A stretch of DNA of 64,000 nucleotides from Gammaproteobacteria bacterium (lineage in GTDB: Bacteria; Pseudomonadota; Gammaproteobacteria; Pseudomonadales; Ketobacteraceae), in contig JABLXQ010000006.1 in the NCBI GenBank assembly GCA_013178375.1, positions 62,001 through 126,000 of the forward strand, given 5' to 3'. Position 1 is the stretch's first letter. Each line of letters begins with the position of its first letter. Of the stretch, positions 22,450 through 31,102 are shown in pieces. The notes under the pieces were generated by a model. The model ran no database searches and had not been told where the DNA came from. It saw only the letters and a program-made list of their open reading frames with translations. The position numbers and the translations under genes are program-made.

Positions 22450-22493
22450 ATGTTACAGGGTCGGGGAGGGTATTGCCCGTATGCCATTGGGGG
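22450..22493 (-). promoter_or_regulatory. Shared regulon promoter, copy D (upstream of truncated globin)
   Basis: Leftward strand: CCCCCAATGGCATACGG at 22493-22477, 21 bases, then TAACAT at 22455-22450. The outer elements CCCC and ACGG and the nine-base gap between them are kept; the inner bases differ from copies A-C. A weaker member, supported mainly by geometry. Confidence 0.55.
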
Positions 22494-22550
22494 TAGGGGG
22501 CCGGGACTGGTCGCGGGATGCTCTTCCGAATCATGCACAAAGCAGAGACC

Positions 22551-22576
22551 AAAAAAACGGGGCCCGCAGGCCCCGT
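22551..22576 (-). terminator. Rho-independent terminator of the di-haem gene
   Basis: Stem ACGGGGCC/GGCCCCGT (22557-22576) with a four-base loop, followed in the leftward direction by a seven-base U-run (A-run 22551-22557 on the plus strand). Confidence 0.93.
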
Positions 22577-22603
22577 CGAAAGGATAGACAGTAACGCGAT
22601 TCC

Positions 22604-24913
22604 TTACAGCGTCATCACGTACTGCACCAGATTCCCCACATCCGACGCGTTCTGCGCACACCAGGGATGCGGTGCGGCCGGCAGGTTCACCGGTGCCGGT
22701 GTGCCCATTTCATCCGGGCCCCACTCGGCGCGCATCTTCTGGTAATCCCAGTAGTAGTACTGGTCATCCCAGGGCACGGTGACGAAATACTTGTGCCGTT
22801 CGATGAAGCGGTTGCGCTTGGCGCCGGTGTCGGTTTCGCTGGTGGAGGCGGACTTCAGCACGCGGAACACGTCGCCCTTGCGGTTGGCGGCAGGATACGG
22901 CTCGGGGAAGTCCGGGCCACCCAGTGCCGGAGTGGCGGGTGGGTGCAGCGTGTAGTACTGGTTGTACAGGTCGGTGCCTTCTTCGCAGCGGTCCGGGTTG
23001 ACCAGGTCTTCCATGTTGCGCACGTGGCCGTCGGTGAGCAGGCCGCGATGCTGCGTCCAATAGACGTCACGCAGGAAGGTGGCGCGGATGGACTGCTGGT
23101 CCTTGTGGTAGATGGTGGGGGTGAAGAAGCGGCCCACTTCGTCCAGCCGGAACATCTTCTCGCTGGTGTGGGAGCCCAGTGTGTCGGTGTGGCAGCTGCC
23201 GCAGTCGCGGTTGAAGATGGTTTTGCCTGCATTCACGGCGCTGACTACGCCGGGGTAGCTCTGCCAGCCGTTCTGCACGAAGCTGCCTTCCGCCAGGCTG
23301 CCGTTGCCGGTCTGCGTGCCCAGCTTGCCGTTGTGTTTCAGCCAGCGGTACAGGCCCACGTTGCGCAGGTCGTTGTCGTCCTTGTCCAGCACGGTCATGT
23401 ACGCAGTCAGCGCTTTCAGTTCCGATGCCAGCATGGAACCAGTGGCGCCATCAGGTTCTTCCGCGTGAATGTACGAGCCTTCAAAGCCGACATAGCTTTC
23501 GGTGTGCGACAGCGAGCGGCGGATCGACATGTAGTGGGTGATGTTGGGAATGGCGATGGGCGAGAACTGGTAGTCGTTGTCGGTCTCGCTGCCTTCATCC
23601 GACAGGCGCACGATGTTGTGTTCGCCGGTGCCCGCGGGCATGAAGTAGATCAGCGCAGTCTTGTCGACGGCCACTTTGCCCGGGTCCCAGCTGGGGCCTT
23701 CCTCGTTGGCTTCGATGCCGTCAAAGGTGGCAGTGGTGTCGCCGGACTTGTTGCCCAGCACGGCCCACTTCATGGACCACTCGGGGTTGGGCAGGCCGGG
23801 GATGACCTTGGTCACATTGCTGCCGCCTTTCTCATAGGAAATGCGGTAGGAGTGGCACGACGCGCAGTTGAAGCCGATCCACTGGCCGGGGCCGTTGTAG
23901 GGATGGCTGGCTTCAGCGTAGCGGTAACCCACCCAGCCGCTGTTCTTGGTGTTGCCCTTGGTGAGCTGGGGCTGCACGGTGAGGAAGCCCGGGATCGGGT
24001 TGGGCTGCGGATACGGGTTGAAGTACACGTCATTGATGGCTTCCGCCGGCACTTCGCCCGCCACGGTGGGATAGGCGCCGATCAGCTTGGCCGGGTCCGC
24101 CACTTCGCGGGTGATGGGGTCGGTGGTCTTGTATTCGAAAATGTTTTTCCAGTTCAGGTTGCGCACGGCGTGGGCCAGGCCGATGTTGAAATCGTAGGAC
24201 CAGAAAATCTCGCGGCCGCGTTTTTCCAGCGTTGCGAAGCCGGTGTTGACCACGTTGACCGCCAGTGGCGCGGTGCTCTTGGCGTTGCTGAGCGTGGAGA
24301 CCACGTCGCATTCATGTTGGAACGTGTCGTCGGTGATGCGCTTGGTGAGGGCGTCGATCACGCTGTGGGGCTGGCCGGGATTGATCAGGGATTCCAGGTA
24401 GCCGGTGCGCTTCTGGATCTGCACCTGCAACGGGCCGCTGCTGACGTGGCCGGGTACCTTGAAGGCGATCCGGGTGGGGGTCCAGCCGGTGATGTCCTTG
24501 TTCCAGCTGCTGAGGATGTCGGGCGTTTCGTAGTTGACCTGGGCCTCGATATCCAGCTTCTGCTTGTACATGACCAGGTTGGTTTCCAGCACCCGGGTGT
24601 TGCCGATCATGATCTTGCTGAAGTCGGTGTCGGTACCGTTGCCGAAGCCGGTGCCGGTGAGGACGACGGTGTCATTCGGGCGCAGGGTGGGGGGTGTCGC
24701 GGGGGGATTGGTGGCTTCCCATACCACCGTTCCGTTCACCGTCATGGTGCTGATGACGGGGGTGGGGAAAACGGCGGCGGAGGCGGCACGTTCGCTTTCC
24801 CGCAGTTGATCGAAGTCGCAGAGCCCGTCCTGATCGGGGAAATCCCCCGCCGGCTGGCAGGCAGCCAGGGCCAGCGTCAGGGGCGCCAGCCAGGTTATTT
24901 TTTTATTATTCAT
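22604..24913 (-). CDS. Di-haem c-type lipoprotein, RoxA/10S-dioxygenase-like, with IPT/TIG-like domain
   Basis: Exported protein of 769 residues. It has a lipoprotein signal (LALAAC, Cys19), an IPT/TIG-like Ig domain at about residues 53-160 (ISTMTVNG...LTGTGFGNGTDTDFSKIMIGN), and two c-type haem sites, CASCH (350-354) and CGSCH (571-575), about 220 residues apart. This spacing and the size recall rubber oxygenases (RoxA/RoxB) and the Pseudomonas aeruginosa di-haem oleate 10S-dioxygenase group rather than the short CcpA-type peroxidases. Start ATG 24913 has AGGAA upstream. A periplasmic or outer-membrane-anchored oxygenase of hydrophobic substrates is my best guess. Promoter copy E precedes it and a terminator follows. 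Confidence 0.7.
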   Translation of the reverse strand: MNNKKITWLAPLTLALAACQPAGDFPDQDGLCDFDQLRESERAASAAVFPTPVISTMTVNGTVVWEATNPPATPPTLRPNDTVVLTGTGFGNGTDTDFSKIMIGNTRVLETNLVMYKQKLDIEAQVNYETPDILSSWNKDITGWTPTRIAFKVPGHVSSGPLQVQIQKRTGYLESLINPGQPHSVIDALTKRITDDTFQHECDVVSTLSNAKSTAPLAVNVVNTGFATLEKRGREIFWSYDFNIGLAHAVRNLNWKNIFEYKTTDPITREVADPAKLIGAYPTVAGEVPAEAINDVYFNPYPQPNPIPGFLTVQPQLTKGNTKNSGWVGYRYAEASHPYNGPGQWIGFNCASCHSYRISYEKGGSNVTKVIPGLPNPEWSMKWAVLGNKSGDTTATFDGIEANEEGPSWDPGKVAVDKTALIYFMPAGTGEHNIVRLSDEGSETDNDYQFSPIAIPNITHYMSIRRSLSHTESYVGFEGSYIHAEEPDGATGSMLASELKALTAYMTVLDKDDNDLRNVGLYRWLKHNGKLGTQTGNGSLAEGSFVQNGWQSYPGVVSAVNAGKTIFNRDCGSCHTDTLGSHTSEKMFRLDEVGRFFTPTIYHKDQQSIRATFLRDVYWTQHRGLLTDGHVRNMEDLVNPDRCEEGTDLYNQYYTLHPPATPALGGPDFPEPYPAANRKGDVFRVLKSASTSETDTGAKRNRFIERHKYFVTVPWDDQYYYWDYQKMRAEWGPDEMGTPAPVNLPAAPHPWCAQNASDVGNLVQYVMTL

Positions 24914-24980
24914 GGTGTTATTCCTGTGATGGGTGCCAAGGGGCTTACCTGCAAGGGGCCTGCAGGTACTCCAGTGCAAG

Positions 24981-25025
24981 ATTGTGCATGAATGGGCTAT
25001 GGTTTGCCCCCTCCCCGGAGGGGGG
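24981..25025 (-). promoter_or_regulatory. Shared regulon promoter, copy E (upstream of di-haem lipoprotein), degenerate
   Basis: Leftward strand: CCCCCCTCCGGGGAGGG at 25025-25009, 22 bases, then CACAAT at 24986-24981; start codon 68 bases on. Only CCCC, the nine-base gap, A-x-GG and the 22-base spacing are retained, so this copy would not be convincing alone. The box is itself a GC-rich inverted repeat. Confidence 0.45.
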
Positions 25026-25093
25026 CTGACCGGTCACACACTGCTGCGCGCGGGACGCTTGAACCGGCCAGGGCCTGGATGGTACGGTGGCGC

Positions 25094-25103
25094 AGTGATC
25101 ACT
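25094..25103. repeat. 10-bp palindrome in front of the second LuxR-type gene
   Basis: AGTGATCACT, a perfect palindrome about 27 bases upstream of the ATG at 25130 and between the divergent di-haem and regulator genes. Possible operator; short enough to be chance. Confidence 0.35.
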
Positions 25104-25129
25104 CATAACTACACAAAGATCAGTGCCGT

Positions 25130-27829
25130 ATGCTTGTTGCCCCCTCCATCCCGGCGCCGGAAACCTCCGCCGCGCCACAGCCCGATTGGCTGCCACGGCC
25201 CCAGTTGCTGGCCCTGCTGGACAAGGCTGGCCATTACAAGCTGACCTCATTGCAGGCCCCCGCCGGTTCCGGCAAGACCACCCTGCTCAGCCAGTGGCAC
25301 CGCCAGAATCAGGAACGCCACCCGATGGCCTGGCTCAAGCTGGAGCCGGCCCACAATGATCCGGTGCGCTTCTTCTCTGATCTGATTGCCGCTATCCGTG
25401 TCGTGCATCCAGGCTTCGATGCCTATTACCTGAACCAGCTGGCGGACGACATGGAATTTTCCGTGGACGCCATTTCTGAATCCCTGCGCCAGGGCTTTGC
25501 CGCGCTGCCGGGGGAACTGTTCGTGTTGCTGGACGATTACCAGTTCATCGCTGCGCCCGCCATTCACCGCACCCTGGCGGACGTATTGCTGCACCTGCCG
25601 CACCCGGTGCATTTCGTGATTGCCTCGCGCACCCATCCGCCGCTGCAGCTGAGCCGGTTGAAACTGGAAGATGAATTGCTGCTGCTGGACATTCACGACC
25701 TGCGCTGGGAACCGGGCGAGATCGAGGCCCTGGCGCGACGGTTGAACGGCGCCAACCTGGACAGCGACGACGTCAGCCAGCTGGCGCAGATGACGGAAGG
25801 CTGGATCGCCGGCATCAAGCTGATTCTGCTGTCGTCGGCGCGGAGCGAGCGGCAGCCGCTGCAGCAACATGTGAATGGCAATCATCCGGAAGTGATCCAG
25901 TATCTGGCGGACGCGGTACTGGAACAGCAGACGCCGGCGGTGCGGGATTTTTTGCTGCAGACCTCGGTGCTGGAAACGCTGGAGGCCGATCTGTGCAATC
26001 GTCTGCTGGACATTCCCAACGCGCAGCAGCTTCTGGAGTTGCTGATGGCGAACCAGCTGTTCATTCAGGCGGTGGACGGCCCGCGCCAGGGCTACCGCTA
26101 TCATTCCCTGTTCCGCGATTTTTTGCAGCACCGGCTGCGGGTGGAAGATCCACAGAAAATTCCGCTGCTGCACCGCCGTGCGGCCGACTGGTATGTGGCG
26201 CAAGAGGAATACGTGCGCGCGCTGGAACTGTTGCGCGCCATCGACGACAGCGCCGGCATGCAGGCGGTGATGCAGCAGTGTGCCGAGCACTGGATTCGAC
26301 GCGGTGAACTGGACGTGCTGGTGGAATGGGCCAACCAGTTGCCCGACGAAGATCTGGTGACCCAGAGCGATATCGCTTTTCCATTTATCGCCGGCCTGCT
26401 GTTTTCCCGCCGCTTCAATCAGGCCACCTATTTTCTGGCGGAAATGGGCCGGCACCAGCAACAGGGCACGTTGCAGGGCCGCTACGCTGACGCCGACGCG
26501 ATGCAGTTCCTGCATTGTGTGCTGGAGCTGTTCCAGCGCGACACGGATTTCATGCACAACCCGCTGTACCAGGCCGAGGCCACGCTGTCGCGCCATCACG
26601 ATCTGCGCCTGTTTTACCGCGCCATGCGTGCCTATCACCACCTGCTTAACGGCCGCTATGACCAGGCAGCGGTGGAAGCACAGCGGGCCAAGGATTTTCT
26701 AAGCCAGAACGGCCACGATTACCTGAGCAGTTTCGCCGATCTGATCCTGGTGCTGACCGAGCGCGCCCAGGGCCGCATGTCGGCCGCGGTGTACCGGGCG
26801 GAGCAGGCGTTTCGCGAACGTCAGCACGCGCCGATGACGCCGGGCTGGGTGAATTCCGCCACGTCGATCGCGGTGATCCGCTATGAGCAGAATCGGGTGG
26901 ATGAAACCGAAAAAATGTTGCGGGAACTGATGTCGCGGGTGTCCAGTGCCTGCGCCACGGAAGTGATCTCGGTGAATTACTGCATGTTGGCGCGTATCCG
27001 TTTTCAGCAGGGCCATGAGCGCGAGGCCTTGCGGTTGCTGGACTATCTGGCGCGGGTGCTGCAGCACGGCAATTACGAACGCTTTGCCAGCCAGATTGCG
27101 CTGGAGCGGGTGCTGCACGCGGTGGCAATTGACGACGCCGACATGCTGGCGCGGGTGGAGCGGGACTATGCTTTACAGGAAAAACTCGCCGCTGGTTACT
27201 GGAGCGAGCAGGCCAGCCACGATGAGTGCCGCGAGCGGCTGGGTATTGCGCTGGCGCTGGTCCTGCAGAACCGGGGTGACCTTGACGCGGCGGAGAGCAT
27301 TCTGCAGCAGTTGTGTCGTGTCACCCAGCATCAGGGCTGCGTGTTTCGCTGGGCCATTTGCCGCACCAATCTGGCGTTGCTGTTGTGGCGGCGCCAGGAC
27401 GAGGCGGGCGCGTTGCGGTTGTTGCGGGACACGATGCGGGAATCCCATCTCACCTGCTTCGGCCGCACCCTGTTCGACGAGGCGCCGGGGGCCGCGCATC
27501 TGTTGCGGCGGGCGCTGGAAACCGGTGTGATAAAGCCGCTGCCGGCGCCGTATCTGGAGATGTTCGGACCGCTGCTGGCGGCCCCCGATTCTGCGCCCCC
27601 GGAAGAGCCGGGCCCGGCGGCGGAAGTGCTGACCGACAAGGAATCCGAAATCCTGCGCCTGCTGCAGGCCGGTGCCAGCAACAAGGAAGTGAGCCGTTGT
27701 GCCGGCATTTCACTGGCCACCGCCAAGTGGCACCTGAAAAACATCTACGCCAAGCTGGGGGTGGGCAATCGCACTGACGCGGTGAGCAAGGCGCGCCACC
27801 TGCGTCTGCTGCCTGAAAAAACCGTTTAG
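25130..27829 (+). CDS. LuxR-family transcriptional regulator, MalT/AlkS-like STAND ATPase
   Basis: Second large MalT-type activator, 899 residues. Walker A QAPAGSGKTTLLSQW lies near residues 42-56, the WLKLEPAHNDPVRFF segment follows as in MalT and AlkS, FVLLDDYQFI is the Walker B region, and the HTH LTDKESEILRLLQAGASNKEVSR...ATAKWHLKNIYAKLGVGNRTDAV lies near 828-890. It is divergent from the di-haem lipoprotein gene, mirroring the first regulator and the alpha-dioxygenase-like gene. AlkS, which responds to alkanes, belongs to this architecture, which fits a hydrophobic inducer, but that is inference. Whether the two regulators share the box or have separate roles is open. Confidence 0.88.
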   Translation: MLVAPSIPAPETSAAPQPDWLPRPQLLALLDKAGHYKLTSLQAPAGSGKTTLLSQWHRQNQERHPMAWLKLEPAHNDPVRFFSDLIAAIRVVHPGFDAYYLNQLADDMEFSVDAISESLRQGFAALPGELFVLLDDYQFIAAPAIHRTLADVLLHLPHPVHFVIASRTHPPLQLSRLKLEDELLLLDIHDLRWEPGEIEALARRLNGANLDSDDVSQLAQMTEGWIAGIKLILLSSARSERQPLQQHVNGNHPEVIQYLADAVLEQQTPAVRDFLLQTSVLETLEADLCNRLLDIPNAQQLLELLMANQLFIQAVDGPRQGYRYHSLFRDFLQHRLRVEDPQKIPLLHRRAADWYVAQEEYVRALELLRAIDDSAGMQAVMQQCAEHWIRRGELDVLVEWANQLPDEDLVTQSDIAFPFIAGLLFSRRFNQATYFLAEMGRHQQQGTLQGRYADADAMQFLHCVLELFQRDTDFMHNPLYQAEATLSRHHDLRLFYRAMRAYHHLLNGRYDQAAVEAQRAKDFLSQNGHDYLSSFADLILVLTERAQGRMSAAVYRAEQAFRERQHAPMTPGWVNSATSIAVIRYEQNRVDETEKMLRELMSRVSSACATEVISVNYCMLARIRFQQGHEREALRLLDYLARVLQHGNYERFASQIALERVLHAVAIDDADMLARVERDYALQEKLAAGYWSEQASHDECRERLGIALALVLQNRGDLDAAESILQQLCRVTQHQGCVFRWAICRTNLALLLWRRQDEAGALRLLRDTMRESHLTCFGRTLFDEAPGAAHLLRRALETGVIKPLPAPYLEMFGPLLAAPDSAPPEEPGPAAEVLTDKESEILRLLQAGASNKEVSRCAGISLATAKWHLKNIYAKLGVGNRTDAVSKARHLRLLPEKTV

Positions 27830-27912
27830 GCGACTGCTCCGTTCCCTAACCCGGCGGTATTGGCTAAGCTGCAGGATTGGAGTTGAAAAACGCAGCCAGT
27901 CAGGACATCCCC

Positions 27913-29481
27913 ATGCCCCGGGTCGCCTTCATTGCCACGTTTGCCGTGGCGTTTCTTATCGGCCTCATCATTCGTGAAGTGGTGTCGTCACCCATTGGCC
28001 AGTTGCCGGACGGGGGCGAGTACCGTGGCGCGCTGGTAAACGGCCGCCTGCAGGGGGCCGGCGAAATCCGCTGGCCGGACGGCCGCATTTACCAGGGTGA
28101 ATTCGAGCAGGGTCTTTATCACGGCCGTGGCGTTTACACCTATTCCGATGGCAGCCGTTACGAAGGCCAGTTCGTGCGCGGCAATCCCGACGGCCAGGGC
28201 ACTCTGCATTACCGCAACGGCGATCAGTATGTGGGGCAGCTGCGGGCCGGCAAGATGGACGGCCATGGCCGCTTCACGCGCAAGACGCATGTTTACGAGG
28301 GCGATTTTGCCGACGACGAATTCACCGGGCAGGGCAGCCTGACGGTGGCTGGCACGTTGCAATACAGCGGCGGTTTTCGCGATTGGGTTTTCAGCGGCGA
28401 AGGCCAGTATTTCAGTGAAGACGGCGATAGCTGGAAGGGCACGTTCGTCGACGGCAATCTGCAGGGCAAGGGTGAATTCAGCGACGCCGATGGCAACCGT
28501 TATGTAGGCCCGTTCGAATTCTGGCAATACCACGGCAAGGGCATTTTTTACGACCGCGACAAAAGCCGCTTTGAAGGTGAATTCCGCAACGGCCGTTTTC
28601 ACGGTGCCGGCGTGATGTACCTGCCGGAAGCGCAGCACGGTGTGCTCAGTTACCGGGGCGAGTGGCGCAACGGTACCCTGGTGTCGGCCGACGTGCCGGC
28701 GTTCGTGGAAAATGCGGCCGACAAACTGGAGCAGGCGCTGTATTCGGAAGCGCAGCGGCTGGAGCAGCAACTGCAACGATTGCAGCCCGGTGTGCCCGGC
28801 GTGACAGAACTGTTTTATCTGGGCGTGGCCGGCGATGGTTCCCAGCGTGTGTTCGGTCGCGAGATTGATTTCATCACGCAGCAATTACAGCAGCAGTTTC
28901 CGCTGGAGGGTCGCGCGGTCACCCTGATCAATGATCGTTTCCGCATCGGCGATGCCAGCATGGCCACCCGTGTCAGCCTGGAGAAAGCCGTGCAGGCGCT
29001 GGCGGCGAAAATGAATACGGACGAGGACGTGTTGTTGCTGTACCTCACCAGCCACGGCAGCGAGGATCATCAGTTCGCGCTGAACCAGAACGGCCTGCGC
29101 CTGCCGGATCTGGACGCGCCGACCCTGGCGGAGATCCTGCGCAAATCCGGCATCCGCTATCAGATCCTGATGGTGTCGGCCTGTTATTCGGGTGGCTTTC
29201 TGCCTTTGCTTGAAGCACCGGACCGGCTGGTGATCACCGCCGCCGCCGCTGACCGCACATCGTTCGGCTGCTCCGACGATTCCGATATGACGTATTTCGG
29301 CAAAGCGTTTTTCCGCGAGGCACTTCCCACCCAGCCGGACTGGGTGAAGGCGTTCGGCGTGGCGCGGACCTGGATCGAGCAGCGCGAACGGCTGGAGGAA
29401 AAAACGCCGTCGCTGCCACAGATCGCCGTGGGCAAGCGGATCGAAGCGAAACTGGCGCAACTGCAGCGCCGGCAGGATTGA
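27913..29481 (+). CDS. Membrane-anchored MORN-repeat protein with C13 (legumain/caspase-like) protease domain
   Basis: Protein of 522 residues with one N-terminal transmembrane segment (residues 4-21), about ten MORN repeats (about 36-270; pattern YxGxFxxGxxxGxGxxxxxDG), and a C-terminal caspase-hemoglobinase fold resembling peptidase family C13. The catalytic dyad is present: His381 in LTSHGSEDH and Cys424 in MVSACYSGGF. MORN repeats commonly contact membranes or phospholipids. ATG 27913 has CAGGAC upstream; the open frame extends to TTG 27877. A 121-residue protein and an MFS transporter follow closely, suggesting an operon. Target of the protease is unknown. Confidence 0.85.
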   Translation: MPRVAFIATFAVAFLIGLIIREVVSSPIGQLPDGGEYRGALVNGRLQGAGEIRWPDGRIYQGEFEQGLYHGRGVYTYSDGSRYEGQFVRGNPDGQGTLHYRNGDQYVGQLRAGKMDGHGRFTRKTHVYEGDFADDEFTGQGSLTVAGTLQYSGGFRDWVFSGEGQYFSEDGDSWKGTFVDGNLQGKGEFSDADGNRYVGPFEFWQYHGKGIFYDRDKSRFEGEFRNGRFHGAGVMYLPEAQHGVLSYRGEWRNGTLVSADVPAFVENAADKLEQALYSEAQRLEQQLQRLQPGVPGVTELFYLGVAGDGSQRVFGREIDFITQQLQQQFPLEGRAVTLINDRFRIGDASMATRVSLEKAVQALAAKMNTDEDVLLLYLTSHGSEDHQFALNQNGLRLPDLDAPTLAEILRKSGIRYQILMVSACYSGGFLPLLEAPDRLVITAAAADRTSFGCSDDSDMTYFGKAFFREALPTQPDWVKAFGVARTWIEQRERLEEKTPSLPQIAVGKRIEAKLAQLQRRQD

Positions 29482-29491
29482 TCCCAGCGAG

Positions 29492-29857
29492 ATGCCCATG
29501 ATCGATTCGGATGAATTCAACGAGGAAACCGCCCTGGCTGCCGCACTGGCGCTGCAGCAGGTGCTGGCGCGCCGCACCCATCGCCGCAAATACCTGGGCC
29601 AGATGTACACGGTGCCGGGCAAGCTGGGTGACGCGCTGAAATTGCCGGGCATCGTGGCGAAACTGCAGAGCAAGGTGGTGAGCCGGCGTCACAAGGGGCT
29701 GGCGGATTTTCAGTTCCTGTGGGATACGCTGTCGGTGCCTACCCGTGAAACCGTGCTGCAGGAAATCAACTGGTATGATCCGAAAGCACTGAGTTGGGAT
29801 GATGTGCGTTCCAACCGCAAACCGGTTGCAGTCGTCGTGCCGGACAAAAAAGAATGA
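29492..29857 (+). CDS. Conserved-looking small protein of unknown function
   Basis: Protein of 121 residues, no signal peptide or membrane segment; basic in the middle (ARRTHRRKYLGQMY, KVVSRRHKGLADF) and acidic at the start. I do not recognise a family. It starts ten bases after the C13 protease gene (second ATG at 29498 is possible) and overlaps the MFS gene by four bases (ATGA), so it is translationally linked to both. A substrate or partner of the protease is conceivable but unsupported. Confidence 0.7.
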   Translation: MPMIDSDEFNEETALAAALALQQVLARRTHRRKYLGQMYTVPGKLGDALKLPGIVAKLQSKVVSRRHKGLADFQFLWDTLSVPTRETVLQEINWYDPKALSWDDVRSNRKPVAVVVPDKKE

Positions 29858-31020
29858 CTGACGCATCCCAACTTCGATTGCAGTTGGTGGTGTTCGCGCT
29901 GGTGTCGGCGGCATTCACCAATATCTATATCACCCAGCCGGTGCTGCCGGTTTTGCAGCAGGAATTCAATGCCAGCAGCTTGCTGGTGTCGTTCACCATT
30001 TCCGCCGTGGTTCTGGGCATTGCCATTTCCAATTTGCCGTTCGGTGTGCTTGCGGACCGTCTTCCCATTCGGCCGATCATTGTGGTGGGCTCCGGTTGCA
30101 TGCTGGTGGGCGGGCTGATCTGCACGGTCACCGACAGTTTGTGGCTGCTGATTGGCGGGCGTTTTCTGCAAGGCCTGTTCGTGCCGGCGCTCACCACCTG
30201 CATTGCGGCGTTTCTGGCGAAGAGCCTGCCGGCGGAACGGCTGAATGTGGTGATGGGCTATTACGTGTCGGCCACTGTGGTGGGTGGGCTGGGCGGACGG
30301 CTGCTGGGTGGCTGGTTGCATCCGCCGCTGCACTGGCGTTATGCATTTGTGTCGGCCGGGGCGTTTTTGGTGTTGGCCACCCTGCTGGCACTGAAAACGT
30401 TGCCGCGTACGCCACTGGTAACACCGACATCGATCAATACCGGCTTCATGGAATTGCTGCGCCGGCGCGAGCTGGTTGTGCTGTTTCTGTGTGGTGCCGG
30501 CGGCTTCGCGATTTTTTCTTCTGTATTCAATTTCCTGCCATTCCGCCTGAGCGAGCCTGCCTTCGGATTTTCCACCGAGCAGATCACGCTGATGTACCTG
30601 GTGTATGTGATGGGTATTTTCATGGGCCCGATGGCGGGCAAGATTAGCAATCGCGTGGGCAGTGGCCGTACCTTGCTGTTGGGCGCAAGTGTGCTGGGTC
30701 TGGCGCTGCTGTGCCTGCTGCTGCCGTTTGTGTGGGCCGTGGTGCTGGGACTGCTGTTGGTGTGTGCCGGATTTTTTACCGTGCATGCCGCAGCGGTGGG
30801 GGCGATCAATCGCAAGCTGTCGGGCGGGCAGGGCCGCGCCAACGCGCTGTATGTGTTGTTTTATTACGTGGGCGGCTGGCTGGGCATTACGGCGGCAGGA
30901 TTTGCGTACACTCACAGTGGCTGGACGGCGGTGGTGATCATGGCGCTGTGCCTGCTGTTATTGCCGATCTATGCCGGGTTGAATGAAGGGAAGGGTGAAC
31001 GGCGCGGGATTGCCCGTTAA
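29854..31020 (+). CDS. MFS transporter (YnfM/AraJ-like drug:H+ antiporter type)
   Basis: Inner-membrane transporter of 388 residues with about twelve hydrophobic helices. The signature between helices 2 and 3 is [16 protein letters not shown], and the helix-5 motif region is [21 protein letters not shown]. The sequence [18 protein letters not shown] at the N terminus is typical of the YnfM-type subgroup. It overlaps the upstream small gene by four bases. Substrate not predictable. Confidence 0.88.
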   Translation: MTDASQLRLQLVVFALVSAAFTNIYITQPVLPVLQQEFNASSLLVSFTISAVVLGIAISNLPFGVLADRLPIRPIIVVGSGCMLVGGLICTVTDSLWLLIGGRFLQGLFVPALTTCIAAFLAKSLPAERLNVVMGYYVSATVVGGLGGRLLGGWLHPPLHWRYAFVSAGAFLVLATLLALKTLPRTPLVTPTSINTGFMELLRRRELVVLFLCGAGGFAIFSSVFNFLPFRLSEPAFGFSTEQITLMYLVYVMGIFMGPMAGKISNRVGSGRTLLLGASVLGLALLCLLLPFVWAVVLGLLLVCAGFFTVHAAAVGAINRKLSGGQGRANALYVLFYYVGGWLGITAAGFAYTHSGWTAVVIMALCLLLLPIYAGLNEGKGERRGIAR

Positions 31021-31102
31021 CTGCCATTGGCAATGCCGCACGGGTTGCGCCGGCCTGCTAAGCTTGAATAACGATTGTCCTCTGGCCACAGGGAACCGGC
31101 AT

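Noticed and set aside
22667-24991. 774-codon rightward open frame opposite the di-haem gene
   Set aside because: Val/Gly/Ala/His-rich translation with no domains. The leftward frame has a lipobox, two CxxCH sites, a ribosome site and a terminator.
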